Below, one piece after another: positions 9,280 to 17,964 of a DNA stretch of 64,000 bases. The stretch spans positions 186,001 to 250,000 of the forward strand of contig CAWESK010000007.1 in the NCBI GenBank assembly GCA_963811685.1, in the 5' to 3' direction. The translations under genes were made by a program, and so were the position numbers. The first letter of the stretch is position 1. Each line of letters starts with the position of its first letter. Origin of the DNA: CAIWHR01 sp963811685. GTDB taxonomy: Bacteria; Pseudomonadota; Gammaproteobacteria; Burkholderiales; Casimicrobiaceae. A model generated the notes under the pieces. The model made no database searches. It saw only the letters and a program-made list of their open reading frames with translations, and had not been told where the DNA came from.

Positions 9280-9678
9280 TCAGGACTTCGGCTCGAACTT
9301 GAGCGACGCCGAGTTCATGCAATAGCGCAGCCCGGTCGGCTCGGGGCCGTCGTCGAACACATGGCCGAGGTGCGCGTCGCAGGCGGCACAGACGACCTCG
9401 GTGCGGCGCACGAGCCAGCTCGAGTCGTCTTCGTTGCGCACGTTGTCGGGCGCGAGCGGCGCGTAGAAGCTGGGCCAGCCGGTGCCCGAATCGAACTTGG
9501 TGGCGGAGTCGAAGAGCGGCGCGCCGCAGCAGGTGCAGCGGTACGTGCCGGCATCGTGCGTGTTCCAGTATTCGCCGGTGAACGCACGCTCGGTGCCTTT
9601 CTTGCGGGCGATCTTGTACTGCTCGGGCGTGAGCTGTTCTTTCCACTCGGCATCGGACTTGTTGACCTTGTCTACCAT
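9280..9678 (-). CDS. msrB: Peptide-methionine (R)-S-oxide reductase
   Basis: This 132-residue protein repairs the R-epimer of methionine sulfoxide in proteins. Zinc-binding pairs are seen at Cys48/Cys51 and Cys97/Cys100. The catalytic cysteine is Cys120 in RYCMNSASLKF, and the family signature GTGWPSFY is at about 65-72. No signal peptide is visible, so it is likely cytoplasmic. The ATG at 9678 is preceded by AGGAGA at good spacing. It is first in a leftward cluster with a two-component system, so oxidised-protein repair may be linked to that system's signal. It is divergent from the MFS transporter. Confidence 0.95.
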   Translation of the reverse strand: MVDKVNKSDAEWKEQLTPEQYKIARKKGTERAFTGEYWNTHDAGTYRCTCCGAPLFDSATKFDSGTGWPSFYAPLAPDNVRNEDDSSWLVRRTEVVCAACDAHLGHVFDDGPEPTGLRYCMNSASLKFEPKS

Positions 9679-9807
9679 GAGGCTTCTCCTGCGGCATCGA
9701 GCCGTCGGGCACGCCGCCGTCGATGGTCGGAGCGGCAGGTGCCGGCCTTCGCGTGGTCGTGCGGATCCGGTATCCCGGTTCAAGTATAGTTGAGGCTCCT
9801 CGCCACA

Positions 9808-11034
9808 ATGCAACTGCCCGCCTTGGATACCGCTCGCGCCGACCCGTTCCGCCACGACGTGAAAGTCATCGGGCTCGTCGGGCTCGCCCACGGGATGTCG
9901 CACTTCTTCCAGCTGGCGCTGCCGTCGATGTTCCCGCTGCTGCGGGCCGAGTTCGATGTCTCGTTTGCGGCGCTGGGTGCGCTGGCCGGCGTTTTCTACC
10001 TCGGAAGCGGCTTGACGCAGTTCGCCGCGGGATTTGCCGTCGACCGCTTCGGCGGCCGCCCGGTGCTGCTCGCGGGACTCGGCCTCGTCGCCGGCGGCAC
10101 GATCCTCGCGAGCCTTGCCCCCGGCATCGGATGGCTTTATCCAATCGCTGCGCTCATGGGGATCGGCAACGGCGTGTTCCACCCCGCCGATTTCGCGATC
10201 CTCAACGCCAGCGTCGCGCCGAAGCGGCTCGGCCATGCGTACAGCACGCACGGCATCGGCGGCAACCTGGGCTACGCGCTCTCGCCGGTGCTCTGTTACG
10301 GCCTCGGCTCGGCACTCGGCTGGCGCCCCGCGCTGGCGCTCTTCGGCGTCGCCGGTCTCGTCGTGCTCGGCCTGATCGCAACGCAGCGCAGCGTGCTCGA
10401 GTCGCACCGGTCCGCCGATGCCAAGGCGCACTCGCTCGGCGGCAGCATGCATCTCTTCCTGCAGCCGGCGATTCTGCTGTGCTTCGGCTACTTCGTGTTC
10501 CAGACGATGGCCGGCATGGGCGTGCAGACGCTGGGGGCGCTCGCGCTCAACGTGACCTTCGAGGTGCCGATGGCGCTCGCCGCATCGGCGATCACCGCGT
10601 ACCTCCTCGGAAGCACGGCGGGAATCCTCGCCGGCGGCTTCCTCGCCGCGCGCACCACGCACCATGATCGCGTCGCTGCGACCGGGCTCTTCGGCGGAGC
10701 GATGCTGCTCGGTATCGTCGCGAGCGGCATCGTCGGCACCACGCTCTTGCTGCCGTTGTTCGCGATGACGGGCTTCGTGCTGGGCGCGACCGGTCCCTCG
10801 CGCGACCTCATCGTGCGCAACGCGACGCCGCGCGGCGCGTCGGGCCGCGTCTACGGTTTCGTGTATTCGGGGCTCGACGTGGGCTCGACGATCGCGCCGA
10901 TCTGGTTCGGCGCGATGCTCGATCACGGGATGGGCCGCGGGATGTTCCTCGCGATCTCCGCCACGTTGCTGGTCGCGATCGGCACCGTCGTGCGGATCCG
11001 CACGGCCCGCGGCGTGCCGGCGACGCCGGCGTAG
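9808..11034 (+). CDS. MFS transporter
   Basis: This protein of about 408 residues has 12 predicted hydrophobic segments, in two halves joined at about residues 200-215 (SVLESHRSADAKAHS). The loop after TM2 carries DRFGGRPV, a variant of the MFS motif A. GNGVFHPADFAIL in TM4 and the HGIGGNLGYALSP region resemble the fosmidomycin-resistance-type exporter branch. It therefore probably exports small molecules, but the substrate is unknown. A TTG 18 bases upstream is also in frame; the ATG at 9808 was preferred as the conventional start. The SDR gene follows four bases after its stop, suggesting co-transcription. Confidence 0.85.
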   Translation: MQLPALDTARADPFRHDVKVIGLVGLAHGMSHFFQLALPSMFPLLRAEFDVSFAALGALAGVFYLGSGLTQFAAGFAVDRFGGRPVLLAGLGLVAGGTILASLAPGIGWLYPIAALMGIGNGVFHPADFAILNASVAPKRLGHAYSTHGIGGNLGYALSPVLCYGLGSALGWRPALALFGVAGLVVLGLIATQRSVLESHRSADAKAHSLGGSMHLFLQPAILLCFGYFVFQTMAGMGVQTLGALALNVTFEVPMALAASAITAYLLGSTAGILAGGFLAARTTHHDRVAATGLFGGAMLLGIVASGIVGTTLLLPLFAMTGFVLGATGPSRDLIVRNATPRGASGRVYGFVYSGLDVGSTIAPIWFGAMLDHGMGRGMFLAISATLLVAIGTVVRIRTARGVPATPA

Positions 11035-11038
11035 GCCG

Positions 11039-11821
11039 ATGATGGATCTCGGCATCGCGGGGCGCCGCGCGCTCGTCTGCGCCGCGAGCAAGGGGCTCGG
11101 CCGCGGCTGCGCCGAGGCGTTGGCGCGCGCCGGCTGCGAGGTGACGATCGTCGCGCGCACCGAGGACACTCTGCGCGCGACGGCCGTCGAAATCGGCGCG
11201 GCGGCGGGCCGCGCGGTCGCGTGGGTCGCGTGCGACATCACGACGGCCGAAGGGCGCACCGAGGCGCTCGCCGCGTGCCCGCAACCCGATATTCTCGTCA
11301 ACAACGCCGGCGGACCGCCGCCCGGCGATTTCCGCGACTGGGACCGCGCCGCGTGGATCCGCGCGCTCGACGCCAACATGCTGACGCCGATCGAGCTCAT
11401 CAAGGCGACGGTCGACGGAATGATCGCGCGCAAGTTCGGCCGCATCGTCAACATCACGTCGGGCGCGGTGAAGGCGCCGATCGAGTTTCTCGGGTTGTCC
11501 AACGGCGCTCGCTCGGGGCTCACCGGCTTCGTCGCCGGCCTCGCCCGCAGCGTCGCGCGCCACAACGTGACGATCAACAACCTGCTGCCCGGCCCGTTCG
11601 ACACCGATCGCCTGCGCACGACGATGGCTTCGCGCGCGAAGGCGGCGGGCAAATCGCTCGAGGACGTGCTGGCGGCGGGCCGCGCGGCGAATCCGGCGGG
11701 GCGCTTCGGCACGATCGAGGAATTCGGCGCCGCCTGCGCATTCCTGTGCAGCGTGCACGCCGGCTACGTCGTCGGCCAGAACCTGCTGCTCGACGGCGGG
11801 CAGTATCCGGGCACGTTCTGA
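11039..11821 (+). CDS. Short-chain dehydrogenase/reductase with atypical active site
   Basis: This 260-residue Rossmann-fold protein has the nucleotide-binding stretch ASKGLGRG (16-23), NNAG (88-91) and a C-terminal LLLDGGQYPG, so it belongs to the SDR superfamily. The catalytic Ser141 (NITSG) is present. The usual Tyr-x-x-x-Lys is replaced by Ser-Asn-Gly-Ala-Arg at about 154-158. I recall a branch of SDRs with SNAAR at this place, so it may be natural rather than a mutation, and the reaction may not be ordinary alcohol oxidation. It lies four bases after the MFS gene and 19 bases before the GST gene. The substrate cannot be assigned. Confidence 0.85.
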   Translation: MMDLGIAGRRALVCAASKGLGRGCAEALARAGCEVTIVARTEDTLRATAVEIGAAAGRAVAWVACDITTAEGRTEALAACPQPDILVNNAGGPPPGDFRDWDRAAWIRALDANMLTPIELIKATVDGMIARKFGRIVNITSGAVKAPIEFLGLSNGARSGLTGFVAGLARSVARHNVTINNLLPGPFDTDRLRTTMASRAKAAGKSLEDVLAAGRAANPAGRFGTIEEFGAACAFLCSVHAGYVVGQNLLLDGGQYPGTF

Positions 11822-11840
11822 GACCGGGATCGGCGGACCC

Positions 11841-12536
11841 GTGATCGACCTCTATTACTGGAGCACGCCCAACGGGCACAAGATCACGATCTTCCTCGAG
11901 GAGACGGGGCTTCCGTACACGCTCAAGCCGGTCAACATCTCGAAAGGCGAGCAGTTCGATCCGGTGTTTCTCGCCATTGCGCCGAACAACCGGATTCCGG
12001 CGATCGTCGATCACGCGCCGGCCGATGGCGGACCGCCGCTGTCGCTGATGGAATCGGGCGCGATCCTCGAATATCTCGCGGTGAAGACCGGACAGCTGAT
12101 GCCGCGCGATTTCCGCGGCCTCTGGGAGTGCCGCCAGTGGGTGCACTGGCAGATGGCCAACCTCGGGCCATTGGCCGGCCAGAACCATCACTTCGTTCAC
12201 TACGCTCCGGAGAAGATTGCGTACGCGATCGACCGCTACGTGCGCGAGACCGGCCGCCTCTACCGCGTGATGGACCGGCGCCTCGCCGATCGTGCGTACC
12301 TCGCCGACGAGTACTCGATCGCCGACATCCTCTGCTATCCGTGGGTGCTGCCGCAACGCCAGTCGCAGGACATCGACGAGTTCCCGCACCTCAAGCGCTG
12401 GAAGACCGCGATCGGCGAGCGTCCGGCGGTGAAACGCGCCTACGAGATCGCGAAGACGATCGGCGCGAAGCCGGTCGTCAGCGACGAGGAGGCGCGCCGC
12501 ATCCTGTTCGGGCAGAGCAAGGACACCGTCAAGTAG
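11841..12536 (+). CDS. Glutathione S-transferase family protein (YfcG/YghU-like)
   Basis: The protein has 231 residues from a GTG start preceded by GGCGG. The thioredoxin-like N-terminal domain contains STPNGHKITIFLEE (about 8-21), the NRIPAIVD cis-proline loop and the glutathione-contacting MESGAILEYLA. The helical C-terminal domain contains YSIADILCYPW, the family's N-capping box. STPNGHK is typical of the Nu-class disulfide-bond oxidoreductases YfcG and YghU rather than classical detoxifying GSTs. It is probably a glutathione-dependent disulfide reductase in the cytoplasm. It is the third gene of a rightward MFS-SDR-GST run. Confidence 0.88.
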   Translation: MIDLYYWSTPNGHKITIFLEETGLPYTLKPVNISKGEQFDPVFLAIAPNNRIPAIVDHAPADGGPPLSLMESGAILEYLAVKTGQLMPRDFRGLWECRQWVHWQMANLGPLAGQNHHFVHYAPEKIAYAIDRYVRETGRLYRVMDRRLADRAYLADEYSIADILCYPWVLPQRQSQDIDEFPHLKRWKTAIGERPAVKRAYEIAKTIGAKPVVSDEEARRILFGQSKDTVK

Positions 12537-12585
12537 AGCCGACCGGGCGCCGAGCGGGAAGGCGCGATGCGGAGGCTGCCGGCGC

Positions 12586-13336
12586 ATGGCGAATTTCGTC
12601 CCTCTCAAGAACTACATGCTGTACTGCCTCGACCGCTTCATCGGGCAGCACGGACTCGCCGGCCCCTTCCTCGAAATCGGGTGCGGCAGGGGCGAGGTCA
12701 GCGCGCATCTCGCGCGGAAAGGATGGCAGGGGACAGCCATCGATTTCTCCGACGCGGCGATCGCCGAAGCGCGCGCCACGCTCGCGCCGTATCCGGAGAT
12801 TGCCGTGCGCAACCAGCCGCTGGCCGAGGTGACCGGCGCCTGGAACACGATCATCCTGTGGGACGTGCTCGAGCACATCGACGACGATGCCGCGGCGTTG
12901 CGTGCCATCGAGCGCCTCCTCTGCCCGGGCGGACGGTTGCTGATCGCCGTCCCGAGCAATCCGCGCGAATGGCGCTGGGACGACGATTTCTACGGCCACT
13001 ATCGGCGCTACTCGGTCGACGATCTGACCCGGCGGCTCACCGGCGCCGGATTGACGCCCGAGGTGTTCTGGGATTTCACGTTTCCGGTGTTCTGGGCGAT
13101 GCGCCGCGTCTACACGCGGCTCAAGCGCGCGACGCCCGCAGAGCTCGAACAAGGAAGCGGCGACCAAGGCGAGCGCGACGCGCAACGCATGGGAAGTTCC
13201 CGTCGTGTCGCGAGTGCTCGATCGCACCGCCGCGTTGTGGCTGCCGCTTTACTGGCTGCAGTTCCGGCTTTTTCGCGGCGCCACCGCGATGGGGCACGAA
13301 TTCTTCGCGCTCGCCCGCAAGCCCGGTGGCAGCTGA
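12586..13336 (+). CDS. Class I SAM-dependent methyltransferase, frame broken near 13144
   Basis: The protein has about 250 residues. The Rossmann fold carries motif I FLEIGCGRGEV (about 29-39), AIDFSDAAI and the motif-IV-like WDVLEHIDDD. The first frame becomes non-coding after about residue 185. The adjacent frame continues with SATRNAWEVPVVSRVLD and LWLPLYWLQFRLFRG to a TGA at 13334, as expected for this family. One extra C near 13144 accounts for the break. Methyltransferases of this form usually act on small molecules or glycolipid/lipid head groups. It faces the phosphatase/glycosyltransferase operon tail-to-tail with a two-base gap. The substrate is unknown. Confidence 0.75.
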
Positions 13337-13338
13337 CG

Positions 13339-13987
13339 TTACTTCGCCGCTGCGGCGAGCCGCGTCCATTCCTCCTGCGGCACGCGCGCGACGACGACGA
13401 AGCCGTCCTTGCCGCGCGGCGCGATGACGGCGGCTTCGCCTTCCGCGAGATACGTGCCCCCGACGATCGCGCGAAACGGATTGCCGTGGCTCACGATCAC
13501 GAGATTCGTGTCGCGCGCGCACCGGCGTCGACAGAAGCTCGCGCAGCGCCGCATAGCGCCCGGCCTCCGCCTGCGCGGGCCCGCCGCGGACGGCGGCGGA
13601 TACGGTGGCGCGGCCGAAGATCAGCTGCGCCGTCTCCCGCGTCCGGCAAAAGGGGCTCGCGAGAACGTCGCCGAACGGAATCGCCAGCGCGCCGAGCGCC
13701 ACGCCGATCGCGCGTGCGTTTGCCCGCCCGGCGTCGGTCAGGTTGCGCTGCTTCGCGCAATCCTCGTAGCCCGTCATCTGGTCGTCGTTCTGGGAAAAAT
13801 CCGTCGCGGTATGCCGGAAGTAGACGACGTAGCCGCCGCCGCGCAGCGCCGCAACGAGCGCCGGCCCGGCGAGCTCGGTCTGCACGGAGGGAGCGGGCTG
13901 CGCCACGGCCGGAAGCGCGCCGGCGATGGCGAGGCCGACGGCGAGCGCGCCGGCGAGACGAGTTGCCGCGCGCCAGCAGGAGCGCAA
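13339..13987 (-). CDS. Secreted histidine phosphatase family protein, frame broken near 13515
   Basis: This protein of about 215 residues is related to the phosphoglycerate-mutase/SixA superfamily. A signal peptide is seen (hydrophobic core about 11-27, cleavage near AVAQ). The phosphate-binding YFRHTATD at about 55-62 holds RHT in place of the classic RHG. ASPFCRTRETA and a C-terminal IVSHGNPF supply the other catalytic elements. The frame breaks inside a CG dinucleotide repeat at 13512-13520; the neighbouring frame carries the SHGNP part to the stop at 13339. The start is a TTG with a nearby GAGAG, directly after the gtrA stop, so it is uncertain. It is last in the gtrA/GT2/GT-C operon. The substrate is unknown, possibly a phosphorylated periplasmic compound. 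Confidence 0.68.
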
Positions 13988-13996
13988 AGGGGTCTC

Positions 13997-14413
13997 TCAT
14001 CGAAATACCCAGAGCCGGTAGGCGAGATAGTTTACAAAAGTCAGCGCGATGGTGGTCGTCACCTGCGCCGGCCACAGGCTGATTCCGGCCCGGAGCAGCA
14101 GCGCGAGGAGCGCGCTGTTGGCGAGCATCTGCAGCGCGATGACCACGGCAAAGCGCAGGCTCGCGACGCGCACGCCGCGCGACGGCTCGAAGATATGCCA
14201 GTACGACAGCGCGAAGCGCGTGCTCGCGCCGGCGACGAATCCGAGCGTGCTGGCCGGCACGCCGGTCATGCCCGTTTGCAGGAACGCGTACATCGCCGCG
14301 TAGTGCGCGGCGACGGCGAGAAAGCCGGTCATCACGTGCAGCACGAACGTGTGGACCCAGTGCAGCAGGCTGTCGTCCGGTGACGGGCGGCGAAGGAGCT
14401 TGCGCAGAGGCAT
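13997..14413 (-). CDS. GtrA-like membrane protein
   Basis: This 138-residue protein has four hydrophobic segments (about 20-45, 50-68, 78-100, 110-130) in the GtrA arrangement, with FVAGASTRFALSYWHIF in the second-helix/loop region and NYLAYRLWVF at the C-terminus, both typical of the family. GtrA proteins are thought to move undecaprenyl-linked sugars across the inner membrane. It lies 20 bases after the GT2 gene on the same strand. The pair, together with the GT-C protein upstream, recalls the three-gene gtr modules that decorate O-antigen or other envelope glycans. Confidence 0.85.
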   Translation of the reverse strand: MPLRKLLRRPSPDDSLLHWVHTFVLHVMTGFLAVAAHYAAMYAFLQTGMTGVPASTLGFVAGASTRFALSYWHIFEPSRGVRVASLRFAVVIALQMLANSALLALLLRAGISLWPAQVTTTIALTFVNYLAYRLWVFR

Positions 14414-14433
14414 CGCGGAGGCGGCCTTGCGAA

Positions 14434-15189
14434 TCAGTCGGCGCGCGGAGGAGTCGCGAACATGCGGTGGCGGTAGAGGCCGACGCGGGCGGCGAACGCG
14501 AGCAGCGCCGTGCCGACGACGCCGAAGCCGTAGTGGACCGCGCCCGGAAAGTCGATCGAGCTCGCCTCCGGAAAATAGCGCGTCGGCACCGACACCTCGC
14601 CGATGCGAAAGCGCGCGAGGATCGTCTGCGCGAGTATTTCGTTGTCGAACACGAAGTCGTCCGAGTTCCCTTGCCACGGCAGCGTGTCGAGCAGCGTCTT
14701 CGAGTAGGCGCGGTAACCGGAGTGGTATTCGGACAGCTTGGCGCCGAGCAGCACGTTCTCGAACGTCGTGAGCAGCCGGTTCGCCACGTATTTCCAGCGC
14801 GGCATGCCGCCTTTCAGCGCGCCGCCGCAGAGGATGCGCGAGCCGATCACGACGTCGTAGACGCCCGAGGCGATCATCCCGGCCATCGCGGTGACGAGCC
14901 GCGGATCGTACTGGTAGTCCGGGTGCACCATGACGACGATGTCGGCGCCCCGGTCCAACGCTTCGCGATAGCACGTCTTCTGGTTCGCGCCGTAGCCCAT
15001 GTTGCGGGGGTGCAGGATCACCTCGAGACCGAGCTTCCGCGCGACCACGACGGTGTCGTCGTCGCTCGCGTCGTCGACGACGATGATGCCGTCGATGATG
15101 TCGCGTGGCAGCTCCCGCCACGTCGCCTCCAGCGTGCGGCCGGCATGGAACGCCGGCATGACGACGACGATGCGCTTACCGTTCAGCAC
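14434..15189 (-). CDS. Family 2 glycosyltransferase (polyprenyl-phosphate sugar transferase-like)
   Basis: The protein has 251 residues from a GTG at 15189 with GGGAG eight bases upstream. The GT-A fold shows VVVMPAFHAGRTL (about 7-19), VVDDASDDDT, NMGYGANQK and the metal-site region VMVHPDYQYDPRL. A single C-terminal hydrophobic segment (about 215-240) anchors it. The similarity is to DPM1/GtrB enzymes that move a sugar from a nucleotide donor to a lipid phosphate on the cytoplasmic face. It overlaps the end of the GT-C gene by 14 bases and is followed by gtrA. Donor and acceptor are not deducible. Confidence 0.88.
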   Translation of the reverse strand: MLNGKRIVVVMPAFHAGRTLEATWRELPRDIIDGIIVVDDASDDDTVVVARKLGLEVILHPRNMGYGANQKTCYREALDRGADIVVMVHPDYQYDPRLVTAMAGMIASGVYDVVIGSRILCGGALKGGMPRWKYVANRLLTTFENVLLGAKLSEYHSGYRAYSKTLLDTLPWQGNSDDFVFDNEILAQTILARFRIGEVSVPTRYFPEASSIDFPGAVHYGFGVVGTALLAFAARVGLYRHRMFATPPRAD

Positions 15190-16873
15190 GAGGCAGGCTC
15201 CCGGCGGCGGCTCCGGATGGAGGCAATCGAAACGCGACGAGGTTGGCATCCTCGAACGCGGGCGGCCCGAAGCGCTCGCGCAGCGCGGTCTCGCAATGTG
15301 CCGTGTCGGCGCCGATATTTTCGGGGCGCCCGCGCCCCGTCTGCACGAACGGCTTTTGCCACACGACGTAGTCGATCCCGTGCGCGGCCAGCGCGGCCGC
15401 ATCGGCGAGGTGCACCGCATTTTGAAAGCGGAACGCCGGCGTCTGTGGAACCTCGCCCGCGCGCTCCTGCACGCACAACCCGGTCAGGAAGCCGGGGATC
15501 ACCGATTGGCCGCTTACGCGCTCCCAGCGCGGCGCATCCCAGTCGTAGCTTTCGAAATAGAAGGGCGCCGCGGCGATGCGCAAGCTTCCGCGCGGTGCCG
15601 CGGCGAGGCTCGCCCAGAACGTCGACAGCGGGATCTTCGCCATGTAGGGAAGGTACGGATTGCGCTCGGGACGGAAATCGACATGGTAGAGGAGATGAAT
15701 CGTTTGCGCGTTCGGATGGCGCACGAGCGCAACGAGCGGCGAGGAAACGGCGAGCGCCGCCGCCGGCACGAAGGCGACGACGACGCCGGCGGCGTTGCGC
15801 GCCGCGCGGCCGCTTGCGGCGACGAGCCTAGCCGCCTTGACGGCGCCGGCGGCGGACGCAAGCAGCAGAAGCGGCGCGAACGGCAGCAGATAGCGGGCGA
15901 GGGTGAGCGGATTGTGGCTCCATGCGACACCGCTCAGCGTCACCGCGACGAGCGTCAGCACGATCCCGAGCACCGCGGTGCGCGCCACCGGAAGCGCCCG
16001 CCAGACGTCACGCGCGCCGTAGGCGGCCAGCGCGACGCACAGCAGGACGGCGAACGTGGAAGGCGTGCCGAGCCACTCGTACCAGACCCCGAGTACCGTA
16101 TCGACGCCCGGCCGGTCGATGCCCGCTTTGCCGGTCAGCGCTTCCGGATGCGCGACGAGTGGCGGCAGCAGCAACGCCGCCATCGGCGCGGCGGTGGCGA
16201 GCGCGAGCGCCGCGAGGCGGAGAAAGCGCGTTCGGCGCAGGGCGGGCGAATCGCGCCGGAGGTCGTAGAGCGCCCACAGGAACGGCGCGACGACGAACGG
16301 CGCGATGATCGGATGGAGCCACGCGGCAAGGGTTGCCGCGACGGCATAGGCGACGCCGGCAGCGTGCGTGCCGCTTCGCGCGGCATCGAAGCGCCGGAAC
16401 GCCGCATGGGATACCCAGACGAGGAGCAGCGTGATCGCGTAGGGACGCGCCATGCGGCTGTAGATGACGAGCAGCGGCGCTATCGCGAGCAGCAGAGCGA
16501 ACATCGCGGCAGTGGCGCGGCCGAGGCGCGGCGCGACGTAGAGCGGAAAGAGCACGAGGGTGGCGAGCCCGCAGGCGAGCATGGGCCAGCGCATCAAGGT
16601 CTCGGACAAGCCGAACCAGCGTGATTCGAGCGCGTCGAGGAGCCCCAAGGGAATGCTGTAGTCGGCGTGGCCGAAGGTGAGGAACATCTGCGCCGGAGCG
16701 AGCTTCAACAGCTGGTGCACCGCATGCCACTCGTCGTCGATCAGCACCTGCGAGGCGAACTGGTCGATCCGCAGCACTGCGCCCAGCGCGACCGCGGCGG
16801 CGAATATGCCGAGCCACGCCGGCGACGAAGCAAACCGGCCGCCAAACGCACCCGCCGGCGGGCTCTCAGCCAC
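15176..16873 (-). CDS. Polytopic GT-C type glycosyltransferase (ArnT/PMT-like)
   Basis: This 565-residue protein has about ten hydrophobic segments. An acidic pair lies in the first extracytoplasmic loop (LIDDEWHAVHQ, about 44-54), the hallmark of the GT-C fold family GT39/GT83. SRMARPYAITLLL at about 143-155 matches the second conserved loop. A large C-terminal soluble region follows. It should transfer a sugar from a polyprenyl-phosphate donor to an envelope acceptor on the periplasmic side. It starts the leftward cluster GT-C, GT2, GtrA, phosphatase. The acceptor could be lipid A, O-antigen, protein or another glycan. Confidence 0.8.
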   Translation of the reverse strand: MAESPPAGAFGGRFASSPAWLGIFAAAVALGAVLRIDQFASQVLIDDEWHAVHQLLKLAPAQMFLTFGHADYSIPLGLLDALESRWFGLSETLMRWPMLACGLATLVLFPLYVAPRLGRATAAMFALLLAIAPLLVIYSRMARPYAITLLLVWVSHAAFRRFDAARSGTHAAGVAYAVAATLAAWLHPIIAPFVVAPFLWALYDLRRDSPALRRTRFLRLAALALATAAPMAALLLPPLVAHPEALTGKAGIDRPGVDTVLGVWYEWLGTPSTFAVLLCVALAAYGARDVWRALPVARTAVLGIVLTLVAVTLSGVAWSHNPLTLARYLLPFAPLLLLASAAGAVKAARLVAASGRAARNAAGVVVAFVPAAALAVSSPLVALVRHPNAQTIHLLYHVDFRPERNPYLPYMAKIPLSTFWASLAAAPRGSLRIAAAPFYFESYDWDAPRWERVSGQSVIPGFLTGLCVQERAGEVPQTPAFRFQNAVHLADAAALAAHGIDYVVWQKPFVQTGRGRPENIGADTAHCETALRERFGPPAFEDANLVAFRLPPSGAAAGSLPRAER

Positions 16874-16882
16874 CGCGAAGCG

Positions 16883-17863
16883 TCATCGGTGACGAAGCGC
16901 GATCCGCGTCGACGGCGCCGCGTCGCCGTCCGGCGAGGGCGCGAGTTCGACCGCACGCTCGAGATCGCCGTCGACGTCGAACGCGATGTCGCCGCCCGGC
17001 ACCGCACGCCCGGTTGCGCGCACCGCCGCGAAATCGAACAGCGCGCGGTCCATGAGATGCGACGGGACGACGGTGGCCAACGCCCTCGCGATCGATTCGA
17101 TGCGGCCAGGATGCTTCCGCTCCCATTCGCGCAGCATCGCCGTCACCTGCTTGCGCTGCAGGTGCTCCTGCGAGCCGCACAGGTTGCACGGGATGATCGG
17201 AAACGCCATCAGGCTCGCATAGCGCGCGAGGTCGCGCTCGCGCACGTACGCAAGCGGGCGGATCACGACGTGCTTGCCGTCGTCGGAGACGAGCTTCGGC
17301 GGCATCGTCTTCAGCTTGCCGCCGAAGAACAGGTTCAGGAAGAACGTCGCGAGGATGTCGTCGCGGTGGTGGCCGAGCGCGATCTTGGTCGCGCCGATTT
17401 CGCCGGCGACGCGATAGAGCACGCCGCGGCGCAGCCGGGAGCACAGCGAGCACAGCGTCCCGCCTTCGGGAATGACGCGCTTGACGACGCTGTAGGTGTC
17501 CTGCGTCGCGATCCGGTAGGGGACGCCGCGCGACTCGAGATAGCGCGGCAGGACGTCGGCCGGATAACCAGGCTGCTTCTGGTCGAGATTGACGGCGATC
17601 ACCTCGAAGGCGATCGGCGCGCGGTCCTTGAGCGAAAGCAGGATGTCGAGCAGCGCGTAGCTGTCCTTGCCGCCGGACAGGCAGACCATGACCCGGTCGC
17701 CGGGCGCGATCAGCCCGTAGTCGCCGATCGCCTCGCCGACCTCGCGCCGGAGGCGCTTCTTGAGCTTGTTGGCTTCGAATTCGGCCTTGCGCGGGTCGCG
17801 CCCGGGCGATGGCGGGGCGGCGCCGGCGGCTGCATGAGGGTCGAGGCGGGCGGTATCGTCCAT
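16883..17863 (-). CDS. ttcA: tRNA 2-thiocytidine biosynthesis protein TtcA
   Basis: This 326-residue protein has the PP-loop ATP pyrophosphatase motif SGGKDS (63-68) and two CxxC pairs, Cys138/Cys141 (TLCSLCSR) and Cys226/Cys229 (PCNLCGS). In TtcA these pairs and a third cysteine site hold an iron-sulfur cluster. The enzyme adds sulfur to cytidine 32 of certain tRNAs. Length and motif spacing fit TtcA; the last 45 residues form a variable tail. It ends ten bases after the start of the GT-C gene and is divergent from the ParA-like gene. Confidence 0.95.
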   Translation of the reverse strand: MDDTARLDPHAAAGAAPPSPGRDPRKAEFEANKLKKRLRREVGEAIGDYGLIAPGDRVMVCLSGGKDSYALLDILLSLKDRAPIAFEVIAVNLDQKQPGYPADVLPRYLESRGVPYRIATQDTYSVVKRVIPEGGTLCSLCSRLRRGVLYRVAGEIGATKIALGHHRDDILATFFLNLFFGGKLKTMPPKLVSDDGKHVVIRPLAYVRERDLARYASLMAFPIIPCNLCGSQEHLQRKQVTAMLREWERKHPGRIESIARALATVVPSHLMDRALFDFAAVRATGRAVPGGDIAFDVDGDLERAVELAPSPDGDAAPSTRIALRHR

Positions 17864-17964
17864 GATTCATTCTACCGGTGGGGGCGGGAATTCGCTCTCC
17901 GCGGGACCGGTCCCGGGGGCGCCGCAGGTTACCATTACGCCCGCGAGACACGGAGGGGGCCCGC

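Noticed and set aside
9280..11712. An 810-codon minus-strand frame running from opposite the SDR gene into msrB
   Set aside because: Only its last 132 codons (from the ATG at 9678) look like protein; the rest is antisense to the MFS and SDR genes.
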